A stretch of 64,000 nt of DNA, taken from Blastococcus mobilis (GTDB lineage: Bacteria > Actinomycetota > Actinomycetes > Mycobacteriales > Geodermatophilaceae). Within the stretch, counting starts at the first letter, position 1; every line of letters begins with the position of its first letter. A program made the translations under genes and the position numbers. Below the pieces are notes generated by a model. The model had not been told where the DNA came from and ran no database searches. It saw only the letters and a program-made list of their open reading frames with translations. The stretch covers positions 62,001 through 126,000 of the forward strand of contig NZ_FZNO01000011.1 in the NCBI RefSeq assembly GCF_900188025.1. The letters are read 5' to 3'. Shown here in pieces: positions 1 through 8,657 of this stretch.

Positions 1-1
1 C

Positions 2-544
2 ACCCACCACCGGCCGCGGAAGGTCCACAAGCCCGAGCTCGTCGTGCTCTGCGACGTGAGCGGATCGGTGGCGGGGTTCAGCCACTTCACGCTGATGCTG
101 ACCCAGGCCCTGCGGGAGCACTTCACCGGCGTGCGGGCCTTCGCGTTCGTCGACACCACCGACGAGGTGACCCGCTTCTTCAAGCCCGGTGCCGACGTCG
201 TCGACGCGATCGCCCGGATCGGGCGCGAGGCCGACGTCGTGGGTTTCGACGGGCACAGCGACTACGGGACCGCCTTCGAGGTGTTCGCCGACCGCTGGGC
301 GTCCGCGGTCGGCCCGAAGACGTCGCTGCTGGTCCTCGGCGACGGTCGGACGAACTACCGGCAACCGGGCCTGCCCGTGCTGGCCGACCTGGTCCGGCGG
401 TCGCGGTCGGCGCACTGGCTCAATCCCGAGCCCCGGCGGTTGTGGGGCAGCGGTGACTCGGCCGCGAACCGTTACGGCGAGGTCATCGACATGGTGGAGT
501 GCCGCAACGCTGCCCAGCTGTCGGAGTTCGTCACCACCCTCTGA
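2..544 (+). CDS. VWA domain protein, CoxE-like (5' end outside window)
   Basis: The frame is open from the first bases, so the N-terminal part is missing; 180 residues are visible. The C-terminal half is a von Willebrand factor A fold with the metal-binding MIDAS motif D-V-S-G-S at visible residues 18-22, preceded by a hydrophobic strand (LVVLC). Later segments (LLVLGDGRTNY, and AHWLNPEPRRLWGSGDSA) match CoxE-like VWA proteins, which usually sit next to a MoxR-type AAA ATPase and act in metal-centre or complex assembly. The partner ATPase would lie upstream, outside the window. A strong hairpin follows at 744-774. The family call is firm; the specific role is inferred. Confidence 0.75.
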   Translation, partial: THHRPRKVHKPELVVLCDVSGSVAGFSHFTLMLTQALREHFTGVRAFAFVDTTDEVTRFFKPGADVVDAIARIGREADVVGFDGHSDYGTAFEVFADRWASAVGPKTSLLVLGDGRTNYRQPGLPVLADLVRRSRSAHWLNPEPRRLWGSGDSAANRYGEVIDMVECRNAAQLSEFVTTL

Positions 545-743
545 GCGTCCCGGTGCGGCGCACTGTCGACGGGGCGACACGTCGGCCGGTCGACAGGTCG
601 ATCCGGCGCCTCGTCGCCTGCCGTCGCGACACGCCGGGGTTCCGGAGCGCCGCCGTAACCGATGTCGTCCCCGAGCGTTGGTCAGGGCGGCGCCGCACCA
701 GGTGCGGACGTGCTCAATCGGGGCAGCGACGCACGGTGTCGAT

Positions 744-774
744 CGCGACCGGCTGCACGGGGGAGCCGGTCGCG
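744..774 (+). terminator. Hairpin terminator after VWA gene
   Basis: An 11-bp perfect stem (CGCGACCGGCT with AGCCGGTCGCG) closes a 9-base loop. There is no U tract, which is usual for high-GC actinobacteria. It lies 200 bases after the VWA stop and 96 bases before nadD. Confidence 0.5.
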
Positions 775-858
775 GCGGTCGCGGGTTCTCCACCTCCGGG
801 TGGGGCCCCGGCCGCGGCCGGCGCCGATCCTGACGGGGCCCGTCCCGGTGGTCCCCGA

Positions 859-864
859 TAGGCT
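859..864 (+). promoter_or_regulatory. -10 box TAGGCT of nadD (leaderless promoter)
   Basis: TAGGCT fits the actinobacterial TANNNT -10 element. The GTG start at 871 is 7 bases after its last T, where transcription is expected to begin, so the message would have no 5' leader. No Shine-Dalgarno sequence is visible. Confidence 0.5.
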
Positions 865-870
865 CGTCCG

Positions 871-1539
871 GTGGCAGGTGGCCGGGTCGGGATCATGGGC
901 GGGACGTTCGATCCCATTCACCACGGTCACCTCGTCGCCGCCAGCGAGGTCGCGGGCCTCTTCGGTCTGGACGAGGTCATCTTCGTGCCGACCGGCGAAC
1001 CGTGGCAGAAGAGTGAGCGCGCGGTCAGCCCCGCGGAGGACCGCTACCTCATGACCGTGATCGCCACGGCGTCCAACCCGCGGTTCTCCGTCAGCCGGGT
1101 CGACATCGACCGGGGCGGCCCGACGTACACCATCGACACCCTCACCGATCTCCATCGGCAGCGGCCCGACGCCGAGCTGTTCTTCATCACCGGCGCCGAT
1201 GCCCTGGCCCAGATCGTCAGCTGGCGGGAGAACCAGCAGTTGTTCGACCTGGCCCACTTCATCGGAGTCACCCGGCCGGGATTCCACCTCGCGGACTCCC
1301 ACCTGCCCGAGGGCGTCGTCAGCCTCGTCGAGGTGCCCGCCCTGGCGATCAGCTCGACCGACTGCCGCGAACGGGTCGGCCGGGGCATGCCGGTCTGGTA
1401 CCTCGTTCCCGACGGCGTCGTGCAGTACATCGACAAGCGCGACCTCTACCGCGAGGTGCCGCGTCGACCCGGCGCCGAGGTCATCCAGCACCCCGCTACC
1501 CAGCCCCCGACCGACCACCTCCAGGAGGTACCCCGATGA
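871..1539 (+). CDS. nadD: Nicotinate-nucleotide adenylyltransferase
   Basis: Makes nicotinate adenine dinucleotide from nicotinate mononucleotide and ATP, the penultimate step of NAD synthesis, in the cytoplasm. The nucleotidyltransferase signature [11 protein letters not shown] is at residues 10-20 and the second signature ISSTDCR at about 160-166. At 222 residues it is slightly longer than average because of a proline-rich tail after residue 195. The GTG start at 871 follows a -10 box at leaderless spacing. The gene overlaps rsfS by 4 bases (ATGA), so the two are translationally coupled, and nadD-rsfS-phosphatase is the common actinobacterial order. Confidence 0.95.
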   Translation: MAGGRVGIMGGTFDPIHHGHLVAASEVAGLFGLDEVIFVPTGEPWQKSERAVSPAEDRYLMTVIATASNPRFSVSRVDIDRGGPTYTIDTLTDLHRQRPDAELFFITGADALAQIVSWRENQQLFDLAHFIGVTRPGFHLADSHLPEGVVSLVEVPALAISSTDCRERVGRGMPVWYLVPDGVVQYIDKRDLYREVPRRPGAEVIQHPATQPPTDHLQEVPR

Positions 1540-1967
1540 CCGCCTCGGCCGAGGCGCGGGACACCGCGCTGCTCGCCGCTCAGGCGGCTGCGGACAAGCT
1601 CGCCACCGACGTCTCCATCGTCGACGTGAGCGACCGGCTCGCCATCACCGACGCCTTCGTCCTGGCCTCGGCGCCCAACGAGCGCCAGGTCCAGTCGATC
1701 GTCGACGAGGTGGAGGAGCGACTCCGCGAGCACGGCATCAAGCCCGTCCGTCGGGAGGGCGTCGCCGAGTCGAGGTGGGTCCTGCTCGACTTCGTGGACG
1801 TCGTGGTGCACGTCCAGCACGCCGAGGAGCGGGCGTACTACGCCCTCGAGCGGCTCTGGAAGGACTGCCCGACCATCCCGTTCGTCGACAACGCGAACCC
1901 TGCGCCGACCGGCGACACCGCGGCCGAGGGCGGCAGGTCCCCCGACGGGGAGACGTCCGGCCGGTGA
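1536..1967 (+). CDS. rsfS: Ribosome silencing factor RsfS
   Basis: Iojap/YbeB-family protein that binds ribosomal protein uL14 on the 50S subunit and blocks joining of the 30S subunit when nutrients are scarce. The 143-residue product contains the family core (residues 10-115), including the [16 protein letters not shown] segment and the [14 protein letters not shown] segment. The C-terminal 25 residues are a low-complexity tail. It overlaps nadD by 4 bases upstream and the phosphatase by 4 bases (GTGA) downstream, so it is the middle gene of a tightly coupled operon. Confidence 0.94.
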   Translation: MTASAEARDTALLAAQAAADKLATDVSIVDVSDRLAITDAFVLASAPNERQVQSIVDEVEERLREHGIKPVRREGVAESRWVLLDFVDVVVHVQHAEERAYYALERLWKDCPTIPFVDNANPAPTGDTAAEGGRSPDGETSGR

Positions 1968-2686
1968 CGGGCAGAGCCCTGCCGGTGCCGCGGCTGGTCC
2001 TGTGGCGACACGGGCGGACCGAGTGGAACGCTGCCGGCCGTTTCCAGGGCCAGCTCGACCCGCCGCTGGACGACAGAGGCCGGCGACAGGCCGCCCAGGC
2101 GGCCCCGTACATCGCCGCCGGGCTGACGCCGGAGGACACCGTGGTGGTGTCCAGCGACCTCGTCCGGGCCACTGAGACCGCCCGGGCCCTGACGGCGGTG
2201 CTCGGAGTGCAGGTCCGGCTGGACGAGCGCCTGCGAGAGCACGGCATGGGCTCCTGGGAGGGGCTCACCCGGGCCGAGGTGGCCGACCGGTTCCCCGAGC
2301 AGTACGCCGCCTGGATGGCCGGTCGCCCGGTGCACGGCCGGGGCGGTGAGGACCCTTCGGCGGTCGCCGACCGTGCGCTGGAGGCCCTCGCGGACCTGCC
2401 CCCTGCCGGCGTGGCCGTGGTCGTGACCCATGGCGGCACCGCCGGACGGCTGATCGAGCGGCTCCTCGACCTGGGCCCGGAGCACCGCCGCATGTTCGGG
2501 CCTCTCGGCAACTGTGCGTGGAGCGAGCTGGTGGTGCAGGGCAGCCGCTGGCGGCTGCTGCGCCACAACAGCTCGGTGCTGCCCCAACCGGTGGGGCGTG
2601 TGGAGGGCGTGGGCCCGGGACCGACCGGAACGGTGGCGCCGGAGGGCGCACCGCCTCCCCCCGGCGACGCCGACGCCGTTCTGTAG
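1964..2686 (+). CDS. Histidine phosphatase family protein (phosphoglycerate mutase-like)
   Basis: Branch-1 histidine phosphatase of 240 residues. The R-H-G motif is at residues 15-17, with His16 as the predicted phosphohistidine, and the second catalytic His is in the VTHGG motif at about 156. The residue between them fitting the acid/base role is in REHGMGSWEG. Actinobacterial relatives beside nadD and rsfS are often annotated as broad-specificity phosphatases or glucosyl-3-phosphoglycerate phosphatase, but the substrate cannot be read from sequence. The GTG start at 1964 overlaps the rsfS stop; longer upstream extensions would run through rsfS. It ends with a TAG stop. Confidence 0.88.
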   Translation: MTGRALPVPRLVLWRHGRTEWNAAGRFQGQLDPPLDDRGRRQAAQAAPYIAAGLTPEDTVVVSSDLVRATETARALTAVLGVQVRLDERLREHGMGSWEGLTRAEVADRFPEQYAAWMAGRPVHGRGGEDPSAVADRALEALADLPPAGVAVVVTHGGTAGRLIERLLDLGPEHRRMFGPLGNCAWSELVVQGSRWRLLRHNSSVLPQPVGRVEGVGPGPTGTVAPEGAPPPPGDADAVL

Positions 2687-2739
2687 GTCCGCTGGACACG
2701 GCCGGTGAGTACCGCCGATGGTCGGCGACAGTGGCGGGC

Positions 2740-2745
2740 TAGCCT
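2740..2745 (+). promoter_or_regulatory. -10 box TAGCCT of degV (leaderless promoter)
   Basis: TAGCCT followed by six bases and then the GTG start at 2752 gives the same geometry as the nadD promoter, so a leaderless transcript is expected. Confidence 0.5.
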
Positions 2746-2751
2746 CGCCGG

Positions 2752-3642
2752 GTGTCCGTCGCCGTAGTCACCGATTCGACGGCCTACCTCCCCGATGAAC
2801 TCATCGAGGGCTACGGCATCCACGTCGTGCCCCTGTACGTGGTCCTCGCCGGGCATTCCGGCCGCGAAGGCTGGGACATCGGCCCGGGGGACGTCGCCCG
2901 GGCGCTGGCAGCCCGCGGGCACAGCGTCTCGACCTCTCGCCCGACGCCCGGGGACTTCGTGGCGGCCTACCGGCGTGCGCTGGCCGAGGGCGCCGACCGC
3001 CTCGTCTCCCTCCACCTGTCGTCGGAGCTGTCGGGGACGTGGGACGCCGCGCGGCTGGCCGCCTCCCAGGTCGGGGAGCACATCGTCACCGTCGTCGACA
3101 CGCGGTCGGCGGCCATGGGAGCCGGGTTCGCCGTCCTCGCCGCTGCCCGGTCGGCCGCGGCAGGTGCCGACGCGGCGACCGTCGCGCGGACGGCGCAGGA
3201 AATCGCGGACGCGACGCGGACCTTCTTCGTCGTCGACACCCTGGAGCACCTGCGTCGCGGTGGGCGCATCGGGTCCGCGGCCGCCGTCCTGGGATCGGCG
3301 CTCGCCGTCAAGCCGGTGCTGCACGTGCAGGACGGCCGGGTCGTTCCGCTGGAGAAGGTGCGGACGACGACCCGAGCGCTGCACCGGCTGGTCCAGCGCG
3401 CGGTCGAGGCTGCCGGGCAGGGGCCGGTCTCGATCGCCGTCCACCACCTCGCCGCTCCGGAGAAGGCCGCACGGCTCGCCGCGGAGATCCGCGAGCGGCT
3501 GCCGCAGGTGCGCGAGCTCCACGTCAGCGAGCTCGGCGCAGCGATCGGGGCACACGTGGGCCCCGGCGCGGTCGGGATCGTCGTGGCGCCGTTCTGGCGG
3601 GAACCGGACGAGGAGACGCATTCGGAGCCACCGGAGGACTGA
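2752..3642 (+). CDS. DegV family fatty-acid-binding protein
   Basis: DegV/FakB-type protein of 296 residues, close to the usual 280. The N-terminus VAVVTDSTAYLP carries the typical D-S-T/A ligand-binding start, and a STSRPTPGDF segment near residues 62-72 matches the phosphate- or carboxylate-binding loop. FakB proteins present bound fatty acids to a FakA kinase; no FakA homologue is visible here, so that role is inferred from family only. It is transcribed alone from a leaderless promoter and followed by comEA in the same direction. Confidence 0.9.
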   Translation: MSVAVVTDSTAYLPDELIEGYGIHVVPLYVVLAGHSGREGWDIGPGDVARALAARGHSVSTSRPTPGDFVAAYRRALAEGADRLVSLHLSSELSGTWDAARLAASQVGEHIVTVVDTRSAAMGAGFAVLAAARSAAAGADAATVARTAQEIADATRTFFVVDTLEHLRRGGRIGSAAAVLGSALAVKPVLHVQDGRVVPLEKVRTTTRALHRLVQRAVEAAGQGPVSIAVHHLAAPEKAARLAAEIRERLPQVRELHVSELGAAIGAHVGPGAVGIVVAPFWREPDEETHSEPPED

Positions 3643-3770
3643 GGGCAGCACGTGGCTCGGCATGCGCGCCAGGCTGCCGCCGGCTGCCTCTGACGCGGCT
3701 GCGGTCGTCCACAACCCGCCTCAGCGTCCACAGATGTGTCGGGGGACCGGTCGAGCGGTTCCGCTCTCCC

Positions 3771-3776
3771 TAACGT
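3771..3776 (+). promoter_or_regulatory. -10 box TAACGT of comEA
   Basis: TAACGT lies 7 bases before the GTG at 3784. This supports that codon, rather than the in-frame ATG at 3736 upstream of the box, as the true start of comEA. Confidence 0.45.
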
Positions 3777-3783
3777 CCGGTCG

Positions 3784-4644
3784 GTGCGCCTCCCCTCCCG
3801 CCGCAGCGACGACGCCGACGTCATCCGCCAGCGCCTGCGGCTGCTGCTGGACGAGCGCGACCGGCCGGGTGGGTGGATCCCCGATGACCTCGACGACGAG
3901 GAGCAGCGTTCCTCCGCCACGGGTCCGGGCTGGACCGGGGACGACACGGCCACCGCACCACTGGCGGATGACGAACCGGAGACCGGTGCGGGCCTTCCGG
4001 TGGGCGTCGGCCGGCACCGGGCGCCCGGTCCGGCGGCGCGCTGGGACCCAGGGCGGTACGGGGCGTCGTCCCTCTGGCTCGCGGGGCTGCTGGCCGCCCT
4101 CGTCCTGATCGGCTGGACGTGGCTGGACCGCCCGCGCGTGGCCGCGGTGGACGGCGCGCCCCCCGCGTCCACCGCGCCGCCGACCCCGCCGGTCGGTGAG
4201 GCCGCCGAGACCTCGGCGACAGTGGTGGTCGCCGTCGTCGGGCAGGTCGCCCACCCGGGACTGGTCACCCTCCCGTCCGGCTCGCGGGTGGCCGATGCGA
4301 TCGCGGCCGCGGGCGGACTGCTGGCCGAGGCCGATCCCGCCGCGGTGAACCTGGCGGCGGTGGTCTCCGACGGGGAACAGGTGGCCGTCGGATCGTCCGC
4401 CGCGATCCCGGCGGGAGGGGCGCCGGCGGGCACCGGGGCGGCCGGTGGCGGCGGCCTGGTGGACCTCAACGCCGCCGGCGTCGCGGAACTGGATGCGCTG
4501 CCCGGCATCGGCCCCGTGCTGGCCCAGCGGATCGTCGACCATCGCAGCCGTCACGGGGCGTTCCGGAGCGTCGAGGAGCTCGACGACGTGCCGGGTATCG
4601 GTCCGGGGACTTCGGCGGAGCTGGCCGAGCTGGTGACCGTGTGA
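3784..4644 (+). CDS. comEA: ComEA family DNA-binding competence protein
   Basis: Membrane-anchored DNA receptor of 286 residues for DNA uptake. A charged cytoplasmic N-terminus (residues 1-95) precedes one transmembrane helix (about 97-116), a SLBB-type domain (about 147-190) and a C-terminal helix-hairpin-helix pair (about 225-286). The last contains LNAAGVAELDALPGIG and a second PGIG. The GTG at 3784 is chosen because a -10 element sits just upstream; the alternative ATG at 3736 would add 16 residues. The stop overlaps the comEC start by 4 bases (GTGA). comEA-comEC-holA is the standard order. Confidence 0.92.
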   Translation: MRLPSRRSDDADVIRQRLRLLLDERDRPGGWIPDDLDDEEQRSSATGPGWTGDDTATAPLADDEPETGAGLPVGVGRHRAPGPAARWDPGRYGASSLWLAGLLAALVLIGWTWLDRPRVAAVDGAPPASTAPPTPPVGEAAETSATVVVAVVGQVAHPGLVTLPSGSRVADAIAAAGGLLAEADPAAVNLAAVVSDGEQVAVGSSAAIPAGGAPAGTGAAGGGGLVDLNAAGVAELDALPGIGPVLAQRIVDHRSRHGAFRSVEELDDVPGIGPGTSAELAELVTV

Positions 4645-7385
4645 ACGGTCCGCCCGCCCGATGGAGCTGGGTGGACCTCCGGCTGGCGCCACTTGCCGCG
4701 GCGGTGTGGCTCACCACCCTGCTGGCGCCGGTGACCGCGCCGTTCCTGCTGGGGTCGGCCGCCTGCGCGGCGTGCGTCCTCGCAGTCGCCCTCCACCGTC
4801 ACCGAGGACCGGCCACGGCGCTCGTTCTCACCGTCCTGGCCGGCGTCGCGGTCGCCGCAGCGACGGGGGCGGTCCGCGGGGTTGCACGGGAGGGCTCGCC
4901 CCTGCGCGCGGTCGCCGAGGCGGACGGGACGGCGTCGGTCGTCCTGGAGCTGGACGGCGATCCCCGTCTGCTCCGCGGGGCCGGGCCGCCCCGCGTCGTC
5001 GCGGACGCGACCGTGACCGTGCTCGTCGACGGGTCCACCACGCACCGGCTCCGGGCCGAGGTGCTGTTCTTCGGTCCTGCCGAGGAGTGGCGTCGCGTGT
5101 CCCCGGGACAGCGGGTACGTGTCCGTGTCGGCCTCTCCCTCCCCGAGCGAGGGGACGACGTGGTCGCGGTGGTCTCGGCCCGTGGCCCGCCCGCGGTCGT
5201 CGGCGAGCCGGACGTCCCTCAGCGGCTGGCCGGCGCCCTGCGGGAGGGGTTGAGCGGGTCGGCTCGGCGCGTCCTGGAGCCGGGACCCGCGGGGCTGCTG
5301 CCGGGCCTCGTCGTCGGCGACACCCGGGCGATGGACCCGGTGCTCGAGGAGGACTTCCGCCGCGCCGGGCTGGCGCACCTGACCGCGGTGTCGGGAGCCA
5401 ACGTCGCCATCGTGCTGGCCGGGGTGCTCGGGCCACTGCGCCGGCGGGCGGTGGACCGGAGGGTCCAGGCGGCCGTCGCCGGTCTGGCGCTCATGGGGTT
5501 CGTGGTTCTCGCCGGTCCCGGCCCGAGCGTCGTCCGCGCGGCGGCCATGGGCGCGGTGACCCTGCTGGCCCTGGCCTCCGGGCGCCCGCGGGCGGCTCTC
5601 CCGGCGCTGGGGGCCGCGGTGTGCGTGCTCCTGCTGGTCGACCCGGGGCTGGCCGGGGACCCCGGCTTCGCGCTCTCCGTCGCGGCCACCGCCGGCATCG
5701 TCCTGCTGGCGCCGGGCTGGTCCCGCCGGCTGCGGCAGCGGGGCTGCTGGGCGCCGCTGGCCGACGCGCTCGCCGTCAGCGCTGCGGCCGGAGTGGTCAC
5801 CGCGCCGATCGTCGCGGGGCTCTCGGGGACGGTCAGCCTCGTCTCCCTCCCCGCCAATCTGCTCGCGGGGCCGGCGGTCCCGGCGGCCACCGTGCTCGGC
5901 TTGGCCGCGACCGTCCTGGCGGTGCTCGTGCCGCCGCTGGGCGATGCCCTGGTCTGGCTGGCCGGCTGGCCGACACGATGGCTCGTCCTGGTCGCCGAGA
6001 GCGCGGCGGCCGTACCGGACGGTGCCGCGGGGTGGCCGGCCGGAACCCCCGGCGCCGTCCTGCTGACCGTCCTCCTGCTCGCCGGCGGCTGGATGCTGTG
6101 GCGCTTCCGGCGACTGCGACCGCTGGCGGTGGCTGCGGTCGTCGGCCTCGTGGTCGTGGGCTGGCCCGTGCGCCAGGCGGTGCGGGGCTGGCCTCCGGCG
6201 GGAAGCGTGGCGGTCGCCTGCGACGTGGGGCAGGGCGACGCCTTCGTCCTTCCCGCCGGGCCTGGTGCGGGGGTGCTCCTCGATGCGGGGCCGGACGTCG
6301 GGGCCGTGGACCGCTGCCTGGACCGGCTCGGGATCGATGCGCTGCCTCTCGTTCTCATCTCGCACCTGGACGCCGACCACGTGGGTGGGCTGGCCGGGGC
6401 CCTCGGCGGCCGAGAGATCGGAGTGGTGGCGACGGGCACCCTGTCGCCTGCCGACGATCGGGCGCACGCGTTCGACGGACTGGTGCACCGTGCCGGCGGG
6501 ACGCGGGCCGTCCTGGTCCCCGGCGACCGCCGCCGCACCGGCGGCGTCGCCGTGCAGGTGCTGGCGCCGGCACCGGAGCGGGCCACCGGGGCGGCCGAGG
6601 CCAACGACCTGTCACTCGTCGTCCGGGTGGAGGTGCGCGGCCTGCGGATCCTGTTCAGCGGCGACCTGGGCGCGGAGGCGGAGGCGCGGCTCGTCGCGGA
6701 CGGAACCGATCTGCGCGCGGACGTGCTGAAGGTGCCGCACCACGGCAGCGGGGACGCCGACCCGGAGTTCCTCGCAGCCAGCGGCGCCCGCGTGGCCCTC
6801 ATCTCCGTGGGTGCCGACAACACCTACGGTCATCCCGCCGACCGGCTGCTGACCTGGCTGGCGCGGGCGGGGATGCGGGTGCACCGCACCGACCGCGAGG
6901 GCGACCTGGCCGTGGTCGGTTCCGCCGATGGATGGGGTGTCGCCTCCCGGGAGGGGGACGGCGCGGCGGCGGCTCACCCCGGCGGCGTCGGTGGAGGCGC
7001 AGCGGGACGGCACCCGGCCGCGGCCGCCGGGCGTCGTCGGTCCTCCGTGACACGATGCAGACGTGCCGGCCCGACCAGTGGAACCCACCTCCCGGCTGCG
7101 CGTCGTGATGGGGGAGGAGGAGCTGCTGCGCGCGCGGGCGGTCAACGCCGTCCGCACCGCCGTGCTCGCCCGCCACCCCGACACCGAGGTGCACGAGCTC
7201 GCCGCCGCCGGCCTCCCGATCGGGCAGCTGGCCGACGTGCTGGCGCCGTCGCTGTTCGGCGGTCACCGGCTCGTGGTGGTCGTCGGCGTGCAGGAGGCCG
7301 CCGGCGCACTGTCGGACTCGTTGATCAGTTACGCCAAGGACCCCGACCCCGACCTCACCCTCGTCGTGGTCCACTTCGGGGGTAA
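4641..7385 (+). CDS. comEC: ComEC/Rec2 competence channel protein, with unusual open C-terminal extension
   Basis: Multi-pass inner-membrane channel for single-stranded DNA entry. An N-terminal soluble DUF4131 region is followed by the competence domain (signature around [12 protein letters not shown], residues 245-260), several more helices, and a C-terminal metallo-beta-lactamase-like domain ([11 protein letters not shown] near 572, PHHGSGD near 698, NTYGHP near 728). Recognisable homology ends near residue 762 (base about 6925). The frame then has no stop until 7383-7385, adding about 150 low-complexity residues and overlapping holA by 323 bases. The tail is probably not functional; a frameshift near 6930-7050 is an alternative. 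Confidence 0.85.
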   Translation: MNGPPARWSWVDLRLAPLAAAVWLTTLLAPVTAPFLLGSAACAACVLAVALHRHRGPATALVLTVLAGVAVAAATGAVRGVAREGSPLRAVAEADGTASVVLELDGDPRLLRGAGPPRVVADATVTVLVDGSTTHRLRAEVLFFGPAEEWRRVSPGQRVRVRVGLSLPERGDDVVAVVSARGPPAVVGEPDVPQRLAGALREGLSGSARRVLEPGPAGLLPGLVVGDTRAMDPVLEEDFRRAGLAHLTAVSGANVAIVLAGVLGPLRRRAVDRRVQAAVAGLALMGFVVLAGPGPSVVRAAAMGAVTLLALASGRPRAALPALGAAVCVLLLVDPGLAGDPGFALSVAATAGIVLLAPGWSRRLRQRGCWAPLADALAVSAAAGVVTAPIVAGLSGTVSLVSLPANLLAGPAVPAATVLGLAATVLAVLVPPLGDALVWLAGWPTRWLVLVAESAAAVPDGAAGWPAGTPGAVLLTVLLLAGGWMLWRFRRLRPLAVAAVVGLVVVGWPVRQAVRGWPPAGSVAVACDVGQGDAFVLPAGPGAGVLLDAGPDVGAVDRCLDRLGIDALPLVLISHLDADHVGGLAGALGGREIGVVATGTLSPADDRAHAFDGLVHRAGGTRAVLVPGDRRRTGGVAVQVLAPAPERATGAAEANDLSLVVRVEVRGLRILFSGDLGAEAEARLVADGTDLRADVLKVPHHGSGDADPEFLAASGARVALISVGADNTYGHPADRLLTWLARAGMRVHRTDREGDLAVVGSADGWGVASREGDGAAAAHPGGVGGGAAGRHPAAAAGRRRSSVTRCRRAGPTSGTHLPAARRDGGGGAAARAGGQRRPHRRARPPPRHRGARARRRRPPDRAAGRRAGAVAVRRSPARGGRRRAGGRRRTVGLVDQLRQGPRPRPHPRRGPLRG

Positions 7386-8067
7386 GCGCAACGAGGCGCT
7401 GGTCAAGGCCTTCACCGCCGCAGGAGCGGCGGTGGACGAGTGCCCCAAGCTGAAGTCGCCCGGCGACCTGGCGGCGTTCGCCCGCAACGAGGTCCGTCAG
7501 TTCGGCGGGCGCATCACCGCGGACGCCGTGGCGGCCCTCGTCGACGCCATCGGCAACGATCTGCGGCAGCTCTCGGCCGCGGCGAGCCAGTTGGTGTCGG
7601 ACTTCGGCGGCACGATCGACGGGGACGCCGTCGCCCGGTTCCATCGCGGTCAGGCGGAGGTCACCGGGTTCACCGTTGCCGAGCGGGTCCTGGTCGGTGA
7701 CCGAGCGGGCTCCATCGAGATGCTGCGCTGGGCCCTCGAGCGCGGGGTGCCGCACGTGCTGATCGCCGACGCCATCGCCGACGGCGTCCGGACCGCGGCC
7801 CGGGTCGCCTCGTTGAGCTCCACGAACCCCGGCGAGCTCGCCCGCACGCTGAAGATGCCGCCCTGGAAGATCAAGAAGGCGCAGACCCAGAGCCGGGGCT
7901 GGAGCATCGACGGGCTCCAGCAGGCGATCGCTGTCGCCGCCGAACTCAACGCCCACGTGAAGGGTGCCGCGGCCAGCGCGGACTACGCCCTCGAGCGTGC
8001 GGTCCGCCGGATCGTCACGATCCGCGCTGAGACCGGCCGCGGCAGCCGGGCGCGCGCCGGCTACTGA
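7063..8067 (+). CDS. holA: DNA polymerase III subunit delta
   Basis: Clamp-loader delta subunit that opens the beta sliding clamp; 334 residues, the usual size. The N-terminal AAA-like region begins [16 protein letters not shown] beta-clamp interaction segment [12 protein letters not shown] lies near residues 63-75, and the C-terminal collar domain runs from about 210 ([21 protein letters not shown] and PPWKIKKA). It follows comEC as in most bacteria. The GTG start at 7063 lies 7 bases after a CACGAT element, so it may be transcribed separately as a leaderless message despite the overlapping comEC frame. It is convergent with rpsT. Confidence 0.93.
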   Translation: MPARPVEPTSRLRVVMGEEELLRARAVNAVRTAVLARHPDTEVHELAAAGLPIGQLADVLAPSLFGGHRLVVVVGVQEAAGALSDSLISYAKDPDPDLTLVVVHFGGKRNEALVKAFTAAGAAVDECPKLKSPGDLAAFARNEVRQFGGRITADAVAALVDAIGNDLRQLSAAASQLVSDFGGTIDGDAVARFHRGQAEVTGFTVAERVLVGDRAGSIEMLRWALERGVPHVLIADAIADGVRTAARVASLSSTNPGELARTLKMPPWKIKKAQTQSRGWSIDGLQQAIAVAAELNAHVKGAAASADYALERAVRRIVTIRAETGRGSRARAGY

Positions 8068-8113
8068 CCGCCCGTCGCGGACGGTGCGGCACCGTCACCG
8101 GCTCCGAGAACGC

Positions 8114-8147
8114 GACGAGCCCCGTCCCGGAGGGGAGGGGGCTCGTT
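8114..8147. terminator. Bidirectional terminator between holA and rpsT
   Basis: Stem CGAGCCCC/GGGGCTCG, extended by an A-T and a G-T pair, sits in the middle of the 109-base gap between two convergent genes. Confidence 0.6.
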
Positions 8148-8176
8148 CGGTCCGCGCCGGAGCGCGGCGCACCGGC

Positions 8177-8437
8177 TCAGAGGCCGGCGACCTGCTTGGC
8201 CAGACCCGACTTGCGGTTGGCCGCCTGGTTCTTGTGGATGACGCCCTTGCTGGCAGCCTTGTCGAGCGCCTTGGAGGCGGTCGCCAGAGCGGTGGCCGCG
8301 GCGGCGGCGTCCCCGGACTCGGCAGCCGTGCGGACGCGCCGGACGGCCGTCTTGAGGGCGGACTTGACGGCAACGTTGCGCTGGCGCGCCTTCTCGTTGG
8401 TCTTGATCCGCTTCATCTGGGACTTGATGTTCGCCAC
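8177..8437 (-). CDS. rpsT: 30S ribosomal protein S20
   Basis: Primary 16S rRNA-binding protein of the small subunit. The 86-residue, lysine-rich, helical product begins [18 protein letters not shown] and ends [13 protein letters not shown], a full match to bS20. The GTG at 8437 is chosen because it gives the conserved ANIKSQ N-terminus; a longer open frame extends upstream without homology. It is transcribed opposite to lepA, the classic rpsT/lepA divergent arrangement. Confidence 0.96.
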   Translation of the reverse strand: MANIKSQMKRIKTNEKARQRNVAVKSALKTAVRRVRTAAESGDAAAAATALATASKALDKAASKGVIHKNQAANRKSGLAKQVAGL

Positions 8438-8657
8438 GCGTGAGCCTCGGTGTCTCGCAGGAGGGAGTACTTCTGACAGTGCGTCCGGGCGCAGAGCAGG
8501 AAAGGGCAGTACCTCAGCAGCGCCGCGCCGGCGGACCGGTCTGCCAAGATACCAGCGTCGTCCCGGAGACCCCAACCCGCCGTCCGATGCCCTCTCGGCA
8601 CGGGGTGGCACGGCGGTCGCCCAGCCCACCCCGGTGCCGTGGGACGATGGCGGCACT

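Larger units (their letters stand above)
545..870. other. Intergenic region between VWA gene and nadD
   Basis: There is no convincing gene in these 326 bases; the open frames are overlapping GC-rich shadows with no recognisable domain. It holds a terminator-like hairpin (744-774) and the nadD promoter immediately before the nadD start. Confidence 0.6.

Noticed and set aside
189-833. Long overlapping ORFs in other frames (here and throughout)
   Set aside because: They are arginine/proline-rich products of high-GC shadow frames opposite or beside real genes, with no domains.
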